Source: Rhexocercosporidium sp. MPI-PUGE-AT-0058 (Eukaryota; Ascomycota; Leotiomycetes; Helotiales). Taken from it: DNA of 64,000 bases. Positions 45,218-58,458 of the stretch are shown here, in pieces (positions within the stretch are counted from its first letter, which is position 1; each line of letters begins with the position of its first letter). A program made the translations under genes and the position numbers. The notes beneath the pieces were generated by a model. That model worked only from the letters and a program-made list of their open reading frames with translations. It was not told the DNA's origin and searched no databases. The stretch is taken from the NCBI GenBank assembly GCA_020746875.1, contig JAGTJL010000013.1, forward strand, positions 992,001-1,056,000. Direction: 5' to 3'.

Positions 45218-48200
45218 TCAAACACTACTCTTCCTCATCCAAGCCCAGCTCTCCCTATTCCTCCCCATCCCCTTGATAGGCGTCGTAGTTCTCCTCTGCT
45301 CTACATCCCCGCGGGCAACTTTAACACCGATCAAACTCGATAACGCGCCTCCCTTCCTCTTAAGCTCCTCAAACGTACCTCGCTCCACTACCCTCCCATT
45401 CTCAACAACCACAACCTCGCTTGCAATTCGCATCATCTCAACGCCATGACTGATGACCAACACCGCCATACCACCTTCCCCTGCTTCTCTTCCCCGCTCC
45501 AATAATCTCCTCACAGCGTCACGCACAGCCTCCGCACTAACGGCGTCCAGCGCCGAAGTAGCTTCATCCAGAATGAGTACTTTCGGTCGGCGAACCAAGG
45601 CGCGCGCGATAGCTATCCTCTGCGCCTGTCCACCACTCAAACCCATCCCTCCCTCTCCGATCAACGTCGCATAACCATTCGGTAAACTCATAACGAAGTC
45701 ATGAATCCCCGCCTCTTCAGCAGCTAGACTCGCAGCGTCGATGTTCCCGAATGGCGAGCCTTCTCCAAGGCCGTATGTGATGTTTGACAGAATTGACGAA
45801 GGAAATAGGAGGGGCTGTTGGGGAACGAAAGCTATGAAGGAGCGGAGACTAGTGATGTTGCATTCGCTCACTGGGATGTTGTTGAAGGTGAGTGGTGCGG
45901 GATGGCTTTGGCGTGGTGCGTCGGGTGAGTAGAGTCCTAGGAGGAGCGAGGCGATTGTGCTTTTCCCTGACCCGGAGGGACCAACGAGTGCGGTGCAGGA
46001 TCCGGCTGTGAGAGTCAGGGAGATGCCCGAGAGGGTTTTGGGACGTCCAGGATAGGTGAAGTAGAGGTTGTTGAGGATGATTGGGAAGGGGCTTGCAAGG
46101 CGCCGCGTTCCAGTTGTCTCGTGAGAAGCGCGGAGGGGAAGATTGGCGAGGTAGAGCATGTGTGTTGCTGTTGTGCGGGAGGTGTTGATTTGCGGTACTA
46201 GGTTAAGCATTGAAACGGCATTGGCGATGCCGAACAGGAGAAGGTTGACAACTTCGAGGACTGATGAAACGGGGAGCTCTCTTTGCGTAACGACTATGGC
46301 ACCGTAGTAGAATACGATAGCTATTACCATGTAACTAAGCGTATCTGTGAGACCATATAAAGTACCGGAGTACAGTGCTCGAAATATGCCAGTCATGTAA
46401 GTGTCGGCAGTGGCTTTACTATGCTTTTTCTTGAAATGTTCTTCCAAGGTGAGAGCTCGAACGACTCGGACATTGGCGAATGTCTCAGTGAAGATACTAC
46501 TTGTGTAGTCCGAGGCATGGTTGCTTTTATTCTCCCACTTGCTGCTAACCCAATTGAATGTCCTTGTCGCGGCATACATTACCGGTCCGCATGCCATGGC
46601 AACCAAAGTGAGTTTCCAGGTGATGATGAAAGCCCATATGATAGAGCTAGCCAGCATCCAGAACGTCGTGAAGATCGGTCCAGCGAAGCGACCAATTAGA
46701 TTGCGCATCTCCTCGGCGTTCCTATCTAGACATTCGTTCAACCTGCCTGGTGAGTTTCGCTCTTTGTCAAACCAGGATCGTGGTTGTGCCACGATACGCT
46801 TCAACGCCTCGACTCGTAGAGTATTGACCCATGTCTGCCCACTATGCTCAAGTGCGTAATGAGAGCAGAATGTTGCAACTCCATCCACAGTAGCTATGGC
46901 CAGAAGAGCCAACGCCCACCTCAAAGCCTCAGCATCTTGGTTTTCGGTGAGGTAATAGACCTGAAGAAGCTTGGCAAACACATATGCGAATGCAGGTGTT
47001 CCACCTGCCACGATTAATGCGGTGAAGAAGCCGAAACAGAGGACGCATCGATCTCGCCACTTAAGAGTCGGCCATATGGTGCCAAGAATCCTATTCAGCG
47101 ATGCTGGTTTCCTGTTCGCGAGGCTTCCCGGAGTTGTTTCCGAGCCTTGTGGCGGCTGGATTGTCAATTCGATCGGGCTCTTGGCAACTGGGCGAGCGAG
47201 TACTGAAATGTCTATGGCGGGTGGCCTAATTGGATGTGGTTTTGTTCTTGATGCTGCCGGTTCGGGAAATGTTGGACCATTTACATCGATTTGTAGCAGC
47301 GATGGCGGTAGTTGGTTGGTCTCTTGGAGTATTTTCGATGGCTTCTTCGGTCCTACTTCTGGTCGCTTGGGCTCACTGGATCGAAAGGTTTGAAAAGTTT
47401 CATCATCAGCTGGGACCACAGGAGTTGCCCAAATGTTATCAGCTCGCATAACGTTTGCTTGCGCAGCTCCACTTCCCAGAGCTACGGTGGGCGTAGCGAT
47501 AGTACGATTGAATCCATTGGGGCTTGATTGCTGCATCCCAAAGACCTTAGAAATGTACCCTTCATGCTGGGGAACTCTCTCATCGAACTTTCCTATTGGT
47601 GAGCTCAGGCGAGTGGGCGAAGAGGGTTCCGAGTTTCTCCGCATCTCAACGATAGTCATATCAGCGTCTGGTGTCTGCGCTTCTGGAAGAAATGAAGCAA
47701 ATGTCCCATGTTTCTTCTCAGCAAGCTTCTTGCGATAGCCTTCCTGTACTACATCTCCGTGCTCGAGGACATATACATACTCATCGTCCAAGATCTGCGA
47801 GACATCGTGTGTGATCACGATTGTGGTCTTGCCCCTCCTCCACTCCCGAATTGCTTTCGACACCTTCTCCCTGCTTGCCGGATCCAGCGCGCTAGTTGAC
47901 TCGTCGAGGATAACAATTGGGGCATCCCGTAATCGTGCTCGTGCGATGGCGATTCTTTGCTGCTGACCACCACTGAGTGACTTTCCATTCGATCCAACAA
48001 TAGTATGAAGGCCATCAGGGAGGTCCAGAAGCGTTTGCCCGAGGTCAGCGGTCCTGGTGGCTTGTAGAATATCCCGCCGTGCCGCTGGTTCACTCCTCCC
48101 GAACTCGATGTTTTGTAGAACAGTCTCGTTAAACAGAACGCTTTGCTGCTGGACAAGTGTGATGTTTTGGCGAAGCCATGCCGAGTCGAGTGTGGAGATT

Positions 48201-49676
48201 GGGTTTCCGTCGACCAGAATTTCACCGCGGGTTGGTTCGTAGTACTTCATGAGGAGATTGCTCAAGGTGCTCTTTCCAGATCCACTGGTGCCGACAATAA
48301 AAGTCGTTTCGCCAGATGGGAAGAAGAATTCTGCATCGTTCAAAACATTTTGCTGAATATTTGAAGGATAGGCGAATGAAACCTGTCAACCAATTAGCTT
48401 CGTCGGGCGAGGGAGGCAGGATTACACAAACCCCTTTGACTTCAATATCTCCTTCGCATGACTCGGGCCTGAGCGATCCGACCATGTTTGTCACCACGCG
48501 CCCATACTTCACTTGTATCATGATTTCCTTGAGAGTCTGGCCAGCTGACATACCTTTCTTCAGTACCAGCCACTGTGGTAAGACCGTTTCGAGACCTTGC
48601 ATGGCAGCCAAACACGCGTAGAAAGTTGTGAGAACAGCACCTGGATCCATACCCTGCTTGACAAGCAAGAGGCCAAACCAAAACCCTTGGACAAATAACC
48701 CAACCATGAGGAACTTGGTTATACCAAATTGTGCCGCATTGCATCTAGCCTGGATCAAGTAGCTAGCGGCCACTTTCTTTATGGTTTCATAGTACTGCCA
48801 GACCTCCTGATCTTGTCCATTGTATGCCTTGACAGTGTTGATTGCTGTGATGGCCGTGTTTGCGTATTTTGATGCTTTGGTGAGCTCTCGCTTCTGCGCT
48901 TCGATGGCAGGTCCAAGTTGCATTGACACGAGGAAGAAGACGACTCCAGCGACTGGGAAAGTGGCGATGACGACAAGGGTCAATTTCCATGAATAGTAGA
49001 AGGCAAGTCCGAGTGCCGCGAGTGATCCAAATACTTCGTATACCAGGAACCCCATAGGCTGCGAGACGCCCATTTGGAGCTCTCGGATTTGACTTTCGAT
49101 GTGTTAGCGAATATGTTTGATCGATGTAAAGCATACTGACGTTTGTATCCGAATCAATAATGACCCGATTCCATCTTGTCGGAGGTCATACCACTCCATC
49201 TCTTTGTCCAGCATACCGACAAACATCTCCTCGCGCACGCTCTTTGGCTGAAGTTCACCAAATATCATCCACGACGTCAGAAAGGCCCCCTCGACCGCCC
49301 ATGCCGCCCCACCCAAGCAGACAAGAGCAACACACCATTTTGATATCGCGACGAGGGCGTCATGACCATCTAACACCCCCAACCCGAATTTTGTGAAGAT
49401 TGAGAATATTTTTCCGAAGAAGATAGCCAGGGTCGGTTTCAGGAGGGCAGAGAGAAAGGACGAGAGCAGAGCAATGATGATGACTCCCGTATGCTTTCGA
49501 GTTGTGAAGACGAATAAGGATCGCCACGAGGGTATGCCGCTGGTGGCGTCCACAGTAGGGATTCGCCGTAACTCTGCCGTAGATCCATCAAGAGTTTCAG
49601 TCGGTGCGGGCATTTGGATGAAGGTATCCCGGTCGCTGTCGAGGCTCAAGGAGCCTCTGTATGGAAGGACCGCCAT
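45218..49676 (-). CDS. STE6: Full-length ABC-B exporter of the Ste6 (a-factor) type
   Basis: Three exons right to left: 49676-49141, 49092-48432 and 48382-45218, with introns of 48 and 49 bp. The protein has 1453 residues (14 more if the ATG at 49718 is used). It has the TMD-NBD-TMD-NBD order. The first TMD follows a polar tail of about 60 residues. NBD1 has Walker A GTSGSGKST near residue 430, signature LSGGQQQRIAIAR and Walker B IVILDES. NBD2 has GPSGSGKST, LSGGQAQRIAIAR and VLILDEATSALD. The blocks RIQTQIRELQMGVSQPMGF and KEIMIQVKYGRVVTNMVGSL fit fungal Ste6-type exporters, which export farnesylated mating pheromone across the plasma membrane. A polar linker of about 200 residues separates the halves, longer than in yeast Ste6. 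General multidrug ABC-B function is the alternative. Confidence 0.9.
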
Positions 49677-50357
49677 GAGGAATGGAAGGGCTGGTGGAAT
49701 ATTTGTGGGCTGAAACAAATGACGCGATTTGTGATGGAACTGGGAAAAGGTATGTTGGAACTAGATTTGAACATAATGTCGTAGTGGTGCTGGTAAATAA
49801 TACGAGCGAGTTGGCCGCCTCCCTAGGATTGTTCTCGGAGATCTTTGTTGTGGTCTAACTCCATAGCATTGTTCGCTTAACGAGGAATGCAAAATTTGTT
49901 TATTGTTCTCAAGAATATTACCTCATCATCTGCGAATGGAAAAGGGTCGGCGGAGCCAATCAGAGGAGTCTTTCTTTCTTATTTAGAAGGGGGAAGGAAA
50001 GGGGGAGGAAAAGTGTTGCTTCCTATGAGGGACCGGGAACATGAGGCTACAACGACAGTGACCTGGATTGAAAGCACGAATATTGCAAAATGAAAGACTA
50101 ACAGGTTTCCAGTGCAGTATCACATATCTTATTCCCACATAGTTCACATGGACCAGTACGTTTGTTATCCGCAGAACTGGCGACAGATGGAAAACACTTT
50201 CAGAAGTAGGGCCATTGTTTAGTAGCTTTTTTCGACCATCTTGGCTCAAGATGGTCGTAAATTCTGCGTCGCGGGGCAAAATAGTCCTTCGACATTAGTC
50301 TGACTAATGCCGATGCCTGAAGTTGTACATCTTGTGAGGGTATCATCATCCATAATC
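49677..50357. other. Intergenic, promoter of the ABC transporter
   Basis: 680 bp between the ABC transporter start and the PBDC1 stop. No gene seen. Confidence 0.5.
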
Positions 50358-51010
50358 CTACGACTTTGCCTCCGCTGCCTCCTTCTGGGCCTTCTCGAAG
50401 ATCCAGTCGTTCAGCCCATTCCTGTTTCTGGCGATCTCGATAGCGTAGAATTGCATTCGGGGTACTGTAGCATTCCTCATCAGTCACTTAACACCAACAA
50501 CGCAACAAGGTCCCAAATTACCAAATATCGTCTCCTTCTCTCCATACTCGCCCTTTGCATCCGCTCTTAACATTGTGCCAAAGTTATAGTCATCGACCTT
50601 CTTCTCGTATGCCATCAAGAACTTCCGCCACCTTTCTTTACCAGTCTTGCTCTTCATCTCGTCCTCATCGATCGGTGCGGCAGGGTCGAACTCGGGGAAA
50701 TCGGCCTTCAAGTGCGTGTAGATATCATCATCGAGCTTTGTGAGTCTTAATGTCGATCCGCGAACCTTCTCGAGGATGGACCAGTATGTGGACATGTGTT
50801 GGACGACTGATGGCGGGGTCAGTGGCGGGGTAGAAGGGAGGGGGAGAATAGAGCTTGAAGCTTCGCACCTTTGACTGCGAATTGCTTCTCAATCTACGAG
50901 CGAATTAGCTACAGGTATACCCAAGAATGGACTAGAGAGAATAGAGGATGCCTTACATCCTCGAGGTTGTCCGCCGTCTCGGGGTCGAAGTTAGCGGGGG
51001 CTGCTGCCAT
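50358..51010 (-). CDS. PBDC1-like conserved protein (DUF757 family)
   Basis: Four exons right to left: 51010-50957, 50893-50869 (25 bp), 50806-50522 and 50464-50358. Introns are 63, 62 and 57 bp. The protein has 156 residues. It reads MAAAPANFDPETADNLEDIE, KQFAVKVVQHMSTYWSILEK, LRLTKLDDDIYTHLKADFPE, SKTGKERWRKFLMAYEKKVD, DYNFGTMLRADAKGEYGEKE, and IFVPRMQFYAIEIARNRNGL, then NDWIFEKAQKEAA. This is the conserved layout of yeast YPL225W and human PBDC1, small cytosolic proteins linked to translation-elongation-factor (eEF1A) biogenesis in recent literature. The tiny second exon makes this gene easy to mis-predict. The gene is intact and normal in length. Confidence 0.93.
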
Positions 51011-52560
51011 CGTTGGAGATTGCTTCAAGATGTGTCGTGGGATATATTTTGTCGTTTGTGAAATGAAAAGCTATTGCAAGCTGGGGGTAATATTATCTGC
51101 GGAAGAGATATCCGCGTACGTTCGTTGGTGTTGAGGGTTCTGCTCTTGAAGTATCGAGATTTGGGGCGCGACGATGTAAATTTATGACGAGCCGGGTCTT
51201 CTTCGGCAATCAACGTGCGACCAGAACCGACTGGGGGTTTCAGGCCATTCCATATGGCAACAAAATATTTTTCTTCGCAACCCAATCTGCATATATTCGC
51301 CCGTTAACTCATATCCCGTGAACATTGTGACTCTTATCTATAGGTCTTCTAAATAAGGAGTCATCAATTTGTGACTTGGCTGCTACTTGAGTAGTTGAAC
51401 CCGGAAGAGAGCGAAGCGAGCCATTGGTCTTAAGATATGGTTTGCCTTGCTTCATCTGGGCTCAGAAAATTTATGTTGTGGAAAGAGCTCTAAGGACGTG
51501 TTCTTCTTTCGACTTACTGCGCAATCAGAGCTCGGCATAGGTTTCCGTTGACATCAGACGGACAGAGTGTTGCAGATTTGAAGACGGGCTGAAGTTTGCA
51601 GCTCAAGTGGGCAAGGAATCAAGGAATGAAGGATATCGTTGGAGCGACATTAGTGAATTCTTGAAGTGCGATCTGAGAAGTTGAAGAAAGATAAAGGGAA
51701 AAGACTCAATCGTCTCTCTTGTTACAAAGCTCACAAGTCCTCTGGTTGAGGAAGGCTTACAGTCCCGAGTGATATTTAAGTTGACGACGCCACAGTGTGA
51801 CTGGCCGTTGAGGTATTTTAATGTGGTACATTCATTTACCAGGATACACACTCCGCCAGCAAAATTAAAGCAAAAATGCCAGGAATAATATGATTATTTT
51901 ACGATGGATTCAAATGAAAGATGGTGTTCAGGGATATCATGGGGAAGTGTGTATGCTCCCCATCTTGAGATTATGAAGCTTTTAATCTGGTACATCCTGG
52001 AGTAAGTCACTTTTCCTTACTAGGTTACATGTGTAGGAACTGTACACTTCTACAGGCGTGAGAGTCAAAAAGAAAGTACGAAGCTAGCACGATTATAATA
52101 TACTTAAAATCCGAAACGTAGAAGCAATACTGGTATTTTAATGGTAAATATGTATCGACGTACCTGAACGAAAAAGTAGATGATGCCTGATAAAGTCAAC
52201 AACCGGAAAAATGCAACTTGTCGCCAAGAGCCAAGGCTATTAGCAACCTTCAATAGGAATCGTAGGCTTCTCTAGCGGTATCTGCAGGATAAGCAAGCTG
52301 CATGTCGCTTAGCAGAAAAGGGGGGTCATTTAATATCTCCGCCGTGATTCCCCCTTACCCTCCTACGGGTGGCAACGACATCCGACTATTATATACACTT
52401 TTACTTCAATATGAAACGGCACAAATCCTTTCCTAGATCAAGTCAAAGTTATAGGTAATCGCTATCCGTCAAGGCATCATTTTGGGACTCCGTGAACCTT
52501 TCAGCAATCTTCTATGCAGGATAAGCAAGCGGCAGCGTGAACACCAACATCACAGACGCC
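51011..52560. other. Divergent intergenic region
   Basis: About 1.5 kb between divergent PBDC1 and bZIP/DUF3425 genes, holding both promoters. The middle is AT-rich. No gene seen. Confidence 0.5.
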
Positions 52561-53640
52561 ATGGAGAATCAATATGCAGCAGTCCATGGAGGAGTTATTG
52601 GCAATTCCCAATACAAACCGTTAATTCTAGAACGGATGGCACAACAAGCCGAAGTTCGGGTGAGGGACGATGACTGGACTGGTCGCACGAATGCTACAGA
52701 GCGGAGGAAGCTTCAGAACCGTCTGCACCAGCGGAAATTTCGTAAGATCTGTTCCTGCATATTCACTTGCTTACCCAGCACCTTAATCTGACAAACATGT
52801 CTCGCAGGAAAACAACGCGCACTTCGCATGGCCAAGGAAGCCCAGGCTTCGGCATCAAACAGCCAGGCCGGGAGCAGCTCAGACGAGACCACCAGTCTCT
52901 GTCCGTTAAATTCTGTACTCAAAGTTGTACACCTCCAAGCAGCAGGCACAACCTCGTCTATCGTCCTGCCAAAAAGGTCTCATCCAATGTCCTCGAGAGA
53001 GGTATACCGAGGAAACACAGTCACCGCAGTTCAAGTCCAAGAACAAATCTCCCGCTTCGAAGACATCGCCAGCCGCGCATTCAGAGAAGGCTCTCCGAGA
53101 TCCGACCTCCTCCTCACACTCATTCAGTTCAACGTTTTCCGTGCTCTTGTCAGCAACACCATTGCAATGGGTTTCCCCTTCGACTGGCTAAGTGCAGAAG
53201 CTGACTCACCCTTCTTCAACACCACGCCCCTCGATACACCCACAGATATCTCTCAATATCCGCGCAACCTCCAACCCACAGCTCTCCAGATCTGCACCCC
53301 GCACCATCCATGGATTGATCTCTTTCCCTTCCCTGCACTCCGCGATACTATACTTTTCCAAGGCGACAGTTTCGATGAAGATGATTTGTGCTATGATCTC
53401 GTTGAGACTTGCCATGCGCCGAGTGAGCGGAGTGGACTTATTGTTTGGGCCGATGCGTGGAATCCTGAGAGCTGGGAGGTTACGGAGGAGTTTGCTAAGA
53501 AATGGGGATGGATGTTGAGCGGTTGCGAGGATTTACTGAGGTCGACGAATTTCTGGAGGAGGCAGAGAGGAGATGATGATCTGCTTGTTGAGACATTTGG
53601 GAGTTTGTCAGTGATGGATATATTTGATCCGATGACCTGA
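52561..53640 (+). CDS. bZIP-like protein with DUF3425 domain
   Basis: Two exons, 52561-52741 and 52808-53640, join across a 66-bp intron and give 337 residues. A basic region, TERRKLQNRLHQRKFRKQRA, spans the intron; its NRxxQRxxR arrangement is the DNA-contact part of fungal bZIP proteins, but no long leucine zipper follows. The C-terminal part, with FNVFRALVSNTIAMGFPFDW, HPWIDLFPFPALRDTIL and GLIVWADAWNPESWEVTEEF, is a typical DUF3425 domain. Such proteins are putative nuclear regulators, often next to secondary-metabolism or stress genes. Here no such cluster is seen. The ATG at 52561 has a good context and is preceded by a stop. Confidence 0.85.
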
Positions 53641-54417
53641 TCTCTACGAAGTCCGAAAACTTCGCATAAATCATGTGAGCAATGGTTTGATCCAGGAACT
53701 TCTTCAATATCACGGTTCAAACAGTTTATATACCCAAGCCTGTAGCATCAGACTCTTATCAAAGGGTTTTCTGCTATCTACGGAGCGCTTGATGTATTGG
53801 TCGAAGAACACACAATGTCTTCGATGTCCGAGATTTCATAATAGTTCTTGCTAAGGTCAATGGGGGATACTCTGGACACGTCTCGGAACCTTGGGCCCGG
53901 TAAAATGATATGCAATAGTCCCATCCCAGAGGATAAATAAAGGCCTTATCCTGGGAGTCAGATGTGTGCAGTCCACTGAGGGAATTCAAATCTAGAATCG
54001 AGTACTTCTGTTTCAAATCAGGGTCTCTAGGACACGCACAAGGTAATTGGCAGAATGCAGGATAGTATTGCTAAAATGTTCACATGACCACCTGGTGCAC
54101 TGGTCATCAGAAAGGTGCGAGAGCAATGCATCGCTAAATCAATGGATTCTTATGATTCCACAATCAACAGATTTTCTATCTTTGGCGCTTTTTGCGTATG
54201 TCAGCTGCTAGATAATGCTCTCGTTATATTCCAGCACAGCTCTCATTCGCAAGATGATAAAGACAAGAACGTTTCTCCAGCTGGCCGAGAAGCTGATATC
54301 ATTCTTCATGCCCTATTTTCTCTTTAGGTAATACCTAGTCAGAAAACATCAAGACGTGCCTGCGTTTTTTTATTTCACCCCGGATCTTGTTTTGTTTGTG
54401 GTCAACTTGATCTGGCA
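53641..54417. other. Intergenic
   Basis: About 780 bp with no supported gene. It may hold an unseen 5' exon of the next gene, which lacks an ATG in its open frame near the left edge. Confidence 0.45.
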
Positions 54418-54837
54418 GTGGAAGCGAGAAACCCTCTTTCCTTACAGATCCAACGACAACGCAACTTGAGTCAAGCTTCATACATTGCACTGCACTGCAC
54501 TGGGCAAAATCTCGCCCGAGTCCATCAACATCCGTCGTATCAGTCAACCTCACATCATCGTCAACCGTCGCGACGAGTAAGCCACCCCGTTGCTCCTACG
54601 CGTGCCACCATCCTCTCTAACCTCTCATCAGTGTCCTTGCGCCGGTCGGTGATCGGCTCCCTGCGATCTGTATCCCCGTTCAGCACCCATAAAAGCAGCA
54701 ATGACGATAAAACCAATTCCGTTCCTCGAACCACACCCAATCTGGGGGACGTCGAGTCCTTTGGAAGTCAAAATGCTCGTCAATCAGCGACTGGCTTCTT
54801 CAAGAGATCTGCCGCGACATCTCCGACCCCCGAAGGA

Positions 54838-56482
54838 ATGCTCAGCAGGATGAGCTCGTTCAAGTTGTCGAGACAAGCGGAGGAGCCTTTTCCTAGATTC
54901 GCGGAGTTCGAGCGGGATATCGACCTTGTCGCCACTGTACAAATCAGAGAACGAGACGAACCAGGCGTGGTGTTCGAGCGATCGCTACCAATCCGATCCG
55001 CGACGGAAGACGATACACATCCCCTATTCCAGCTCCCTCCCAGCGTCAGGCGTCGAATCTATGGATTTTGCTTACCATACGAACGACGAAAGGTCACACT
55101 ATCTCCATCGTTTGCTACCAAGGCTGTTTTTCACGAGGAATACTTTGCGTCACCATGGGATATCATGGATTCTGTTGCAGGCGGTCTACAATCATTCAGC
55201 ATGCTTCGCAAAGAGTTGATGACATACTTCTGGTCCGAATATCATTTCCATGTCACCTTAAATGAGTTCAGTGGTCCGAAACTCTCCCCCCTGTCTCATG
55301 TTTGGCTTCTGCGATACCTTCCAATCGTCCAGCGGATTACGATTGAGGTAGATTTCACAAAATTTGGTTGCAGCCAATTGAAGGATGCGAAGAAATTTGG
55401 CTTCAACTTGAGCAAGACAAGACAATTGCTGAACGTGATAGTCTGTGGTCTGGGTGGACGTCCTGTTAACTCATCAGTCGCCGAGCTCCATTTGATGTGT
55501 AGACGCTATGCGGGGTTCCGACCTTTGCATGATACCTGGGTTGAAAGCTCGAAAGGTAAGTAAGTCTGTAATCTTGTGATGTACTTGACTGACTCGATTA
55601 GATCGCTATTGTCCTAACGATGTCTTGAATCTTTGCGACGTCTTGGTCCACCTCAGGGGAATACTGCACCAATGCAGAGTCTCGGGCTTTCCAGAAGCAT
55701 ACGCCAAAGAGCTCTTGAATTCCATTTTCAGGTATGGAATTATAGCTCCTGAATATACTATTCCCGAGAATGATGCTTGGCCTGTTGCTCGCCCACCAAC
55801 GTTGCTTCTGCCAGAACCACCATCATCGGAGCCGCAAACACCGATTTCTCTGGTCTCAATGGAATTTGGTCAGCTCAAGTTGCAGCACTCTCGAAGTTTC
55901 GTCGAGGAGATGGAGGATGAAATGAGTTGGTACTCAACCTCACCAAAGTCTTCAAACTATACTTTAAGCCCGCGGACCGATACACCTACTCCAGCTAACC
56001 CGGATGATGGAAACAAAACTCTCCTGGCAGAGCATGTGGAGGCATACCAAGCCCTACTTCCAGAAACGGTAGTCTCCGAGCCCTTGACATGTGTCGCACC
56101 CACAACCCCCGAACCACCGCACACCTCTGCAATAGAACTTGCTATCCCTACCAATACAGAATCAGTTCAAACTATAATTACTGTGGCCACCCTTCTTCCA
56201 CGCACTCCCGCTCCAAAATCACGAATCCCTCGAGCTTTTACAGAACCTTCACCAAGAACGCCAAACAAGATGAACGAACTGAATGAGCGAGATCCCGCTT
56301 TCATCAGGACTGTGAATGCTATGAGGTCGCTCGATAGTGCCAGTGCTCGACGCCACACAATGATCGCTTCTCCGAAGACCCCAAAGAGTGCTGGAAGTAT
56401 AGGAACAGGCAAGAGTACCCCTATGACGAAGCGTAAGTATATGTCATTTGTCAACAGACTTAGGGGATGTGTCGATGGATGA
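54838..56482 (+). CDS. F-box-like hypothetical protein
   Basis: Exons 54838-55555 and 55602-56482 are joined by a 46-bp intron (phase 1) and encode 532 residues. The middle part reads LFQLPPSVRRRIYGFCLPYE, which has the LPxxVRxxIY pattern of fungal F-box-like/2EXR-type proteins. It continues with RKELMTYFWSEYHFHVTLNE and LLRYLPIVQRITIEVDF, also typical. The second exon carries a Pro/Ser/Thr-rich tail. The chosen start is the first in-frame ATG at 54838, but the frame is open and coding-like to 54418 (Ser/Arg-rich) without an ATG, so the true N-terminus is probably on an upstream exon that I cannot place. A role as a substrate adaptor of a ubiquitin ligase is only a guess. Confidence 0.65.
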
Positions 56483-57070
56483 ATGATGGACGTTGGTAGT
56501 GTTCCTCAGCGGAGACTTGCCACATCTCCCTTCTGCGAACCATCATTTTCGTTGTCGTGAAATTGCTTCTGATATTTCTGTGGCATGTTCTCCCTGCAAA
56601 ATGGATCGCTTTCAGGTCATTGCGATCGATGCAATTGAGGCCATATCGAGCTTTGTGCCTGGTTAATGTCAAGATCAATCAAACTTACTGTAGCATAGCT
56701 CATGATACTCACACCAGTGTACTAGAGCCTATCGCTGTTGCCAACGTGCTGTATAGATACCAATTTTCTGCGTTCCCAGCGTTACATTCTGATCAACAGC
56801 TCCCATATGAGGAATGTCGTTTCTGGGAACCATTGAACATTTTCTCGTAACTCTTCTATTTGACGTTCGGTTAGGATTTATCCACGGCACATCTGTGCTG
56901 CATCCCACCAGATCCCATCAATCCGAAGGCAGTATGGCAACATTGCGTTCTCTCACCTCCCGTGATCCATCAGCGCATCCTTGATTCACCACTATACAAA
57001 CGCGATTCAACTGTACGCACACATTACCTCCTTGACTCTATAATCCCAAATCCTCTGGCCGTCAGTAAAC
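56483..57070. other. Intergenic
   Basis: About 590 bp between tandem plus-strand genes. No gene seen. Confidence 0.5.
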
Positions 57071-57724
57071 ATGTCGCACTTCCAACCTCAAATCGGCATG
57101 TACGGCGGAGCTCGTGCTTCCTACGCCGGTCCACAACCAATCATGGAGCAAGTTGGGGGCATGATGTGCCGTCTTCCGAGTCCAGGAGGTGCACGCGGGG
57201 AGGTTCGTTACGCTGAGCGAGTCACTGTGACCTGTAAGTGACTACCTTTCTCTGCTTATAAAGTATACTTGGAATTAGTACTGATATCCGCAGATGGTCG
57301 TTCTGCCTTTAGCTATGTCGAGTTTGGATCTTTCGACCATGATCTCCGCGGCATTACCTACCCATCTCAAAGTCGCCCGACGCCTCGACCTATCCGAACC
57401 CGTCGGTCCAACAACGATTCTTATTTCATTACTCTAATGGAAGATGCCCGGAAGAATAGCGCTTCACCAAAGCCAAAGGCTCCCCTAGTCTCGATTCCCG
57501 CAAAGATGGCTAAGAAGGGTAAGCCCTCGTGGGATGGTAGCGAGCATGATGCATGGAAGTGTGAGAATTGGGAAGACTTCGCCATGGAAGCTGCGCCGAA
57601 GGAAAAAGCTAACGCAGAGGAAAATACTAAGGAGTTAACTACACCTCCAGCAACTGCTGCTGAGAAGTCAGGTACTGACAAAACGGTCGTCAGTAAGAAG
57701 ATTTCTTACAAGAGCAAGAAATGA
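57071..57724 (+). CDS. Small hypothetical protein, member 1 of a local family
   Basis: Exons 57071-57233 and 57294-57724 join over a 60-bp intron in phase 1 and give 197 residues. The N-terminal half (MSHFQPQIGMYGGARASYAG, VTVTYGRSAFSYVEFGSFDH) matches no family I know. The C-terminal half is Lys/Glu/Ala-rich and disordered: GKPSWDGSEHDAWKCENWED followed by FAMEAAPKEKANAEE and a basic tail KKISYKSKK. The stretch GK-x-x-W ... W ... NWED-x-A ... KE ... AE also appears in the next gene, so the two share a C-terminal module. It has no membrane helix or signal peptide. Confidence 0.65.
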
Positions 57725-58458
57725 TGCGATCATTATACGATCATTATGGGTTGGGGCGAATAGCTTCTTCTTGCTTTTGTTCTTGATGAGGTACGGCAAA
57801 GCTGATATCGGTTTGCTCTTCATTCTTGGGCGACCATGACCGGCAGTTGAGTCCACAATGGCGTACATCAACGCACAAACGACTTTGTACACAGCAATAG
57901 ACACTTTCATACAAATTTTGGAATTTCCCTAATATTTAGTGACTCGTGAGACCCTCTAATATTCTTGCCTCCCCACTCTCGCTCTAAACATTCCCACTTC
58001 ACCCTTTCCACGTGTTGAGCCACTGACCCCCATGTGCCCGAATCCAACCTCCGACCATCTTAAATTCACTCCAACCCCACCCCTCCGCTGCGACGTGTGC
58101 GACATTCTATTTCACCTATATAACTCCCCAAAAAGTGAATCTCCCATCAAACCCCGCGAATGGCTTCACTAGCCAACCAGTCACGTTACCAGTATTGATG
58201 TTGCAGCCGCTGAGCGACGCCCACCAAATAAGCCAGACTTTTGGATATAACTTCGCGCCCTCGTCCTGGCTTTCGAGGAATTGTTATTTTCTTCAATATT
58301 CTCGACATCCATTTCAAATCTTGACTTGCTTCTCGAAAATCTTCTTCGACTCTACCAATATACACCATCAATCTCAAGACACTCTTGCAATTCCACTTGC
58401 AACGCGCAACATCAAGACAACCTCTAGTTTCCCACAATCAACATACCTCACTTACAGA
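57725..58458. other. Intergenic and leader of the next gene
   Basis: The plus-strand frame from 58135 is open but reads as leader; the start of the next gene is placed at 58459. No separate gene is seen. Confidence 0.45.

Noticed and set aside
45741..47899. Plus-strand open frames over the ABC transporter
   Set aside because: They are shadows of a gene with complete ABC motifs on the other strand.
54838..56482. A 31-bp intron near the 3' end of the F-box-like gene (56434 region)
   Set aside because: It is too short for a fungal intron, and the unspliced frame reaches a normal stop.
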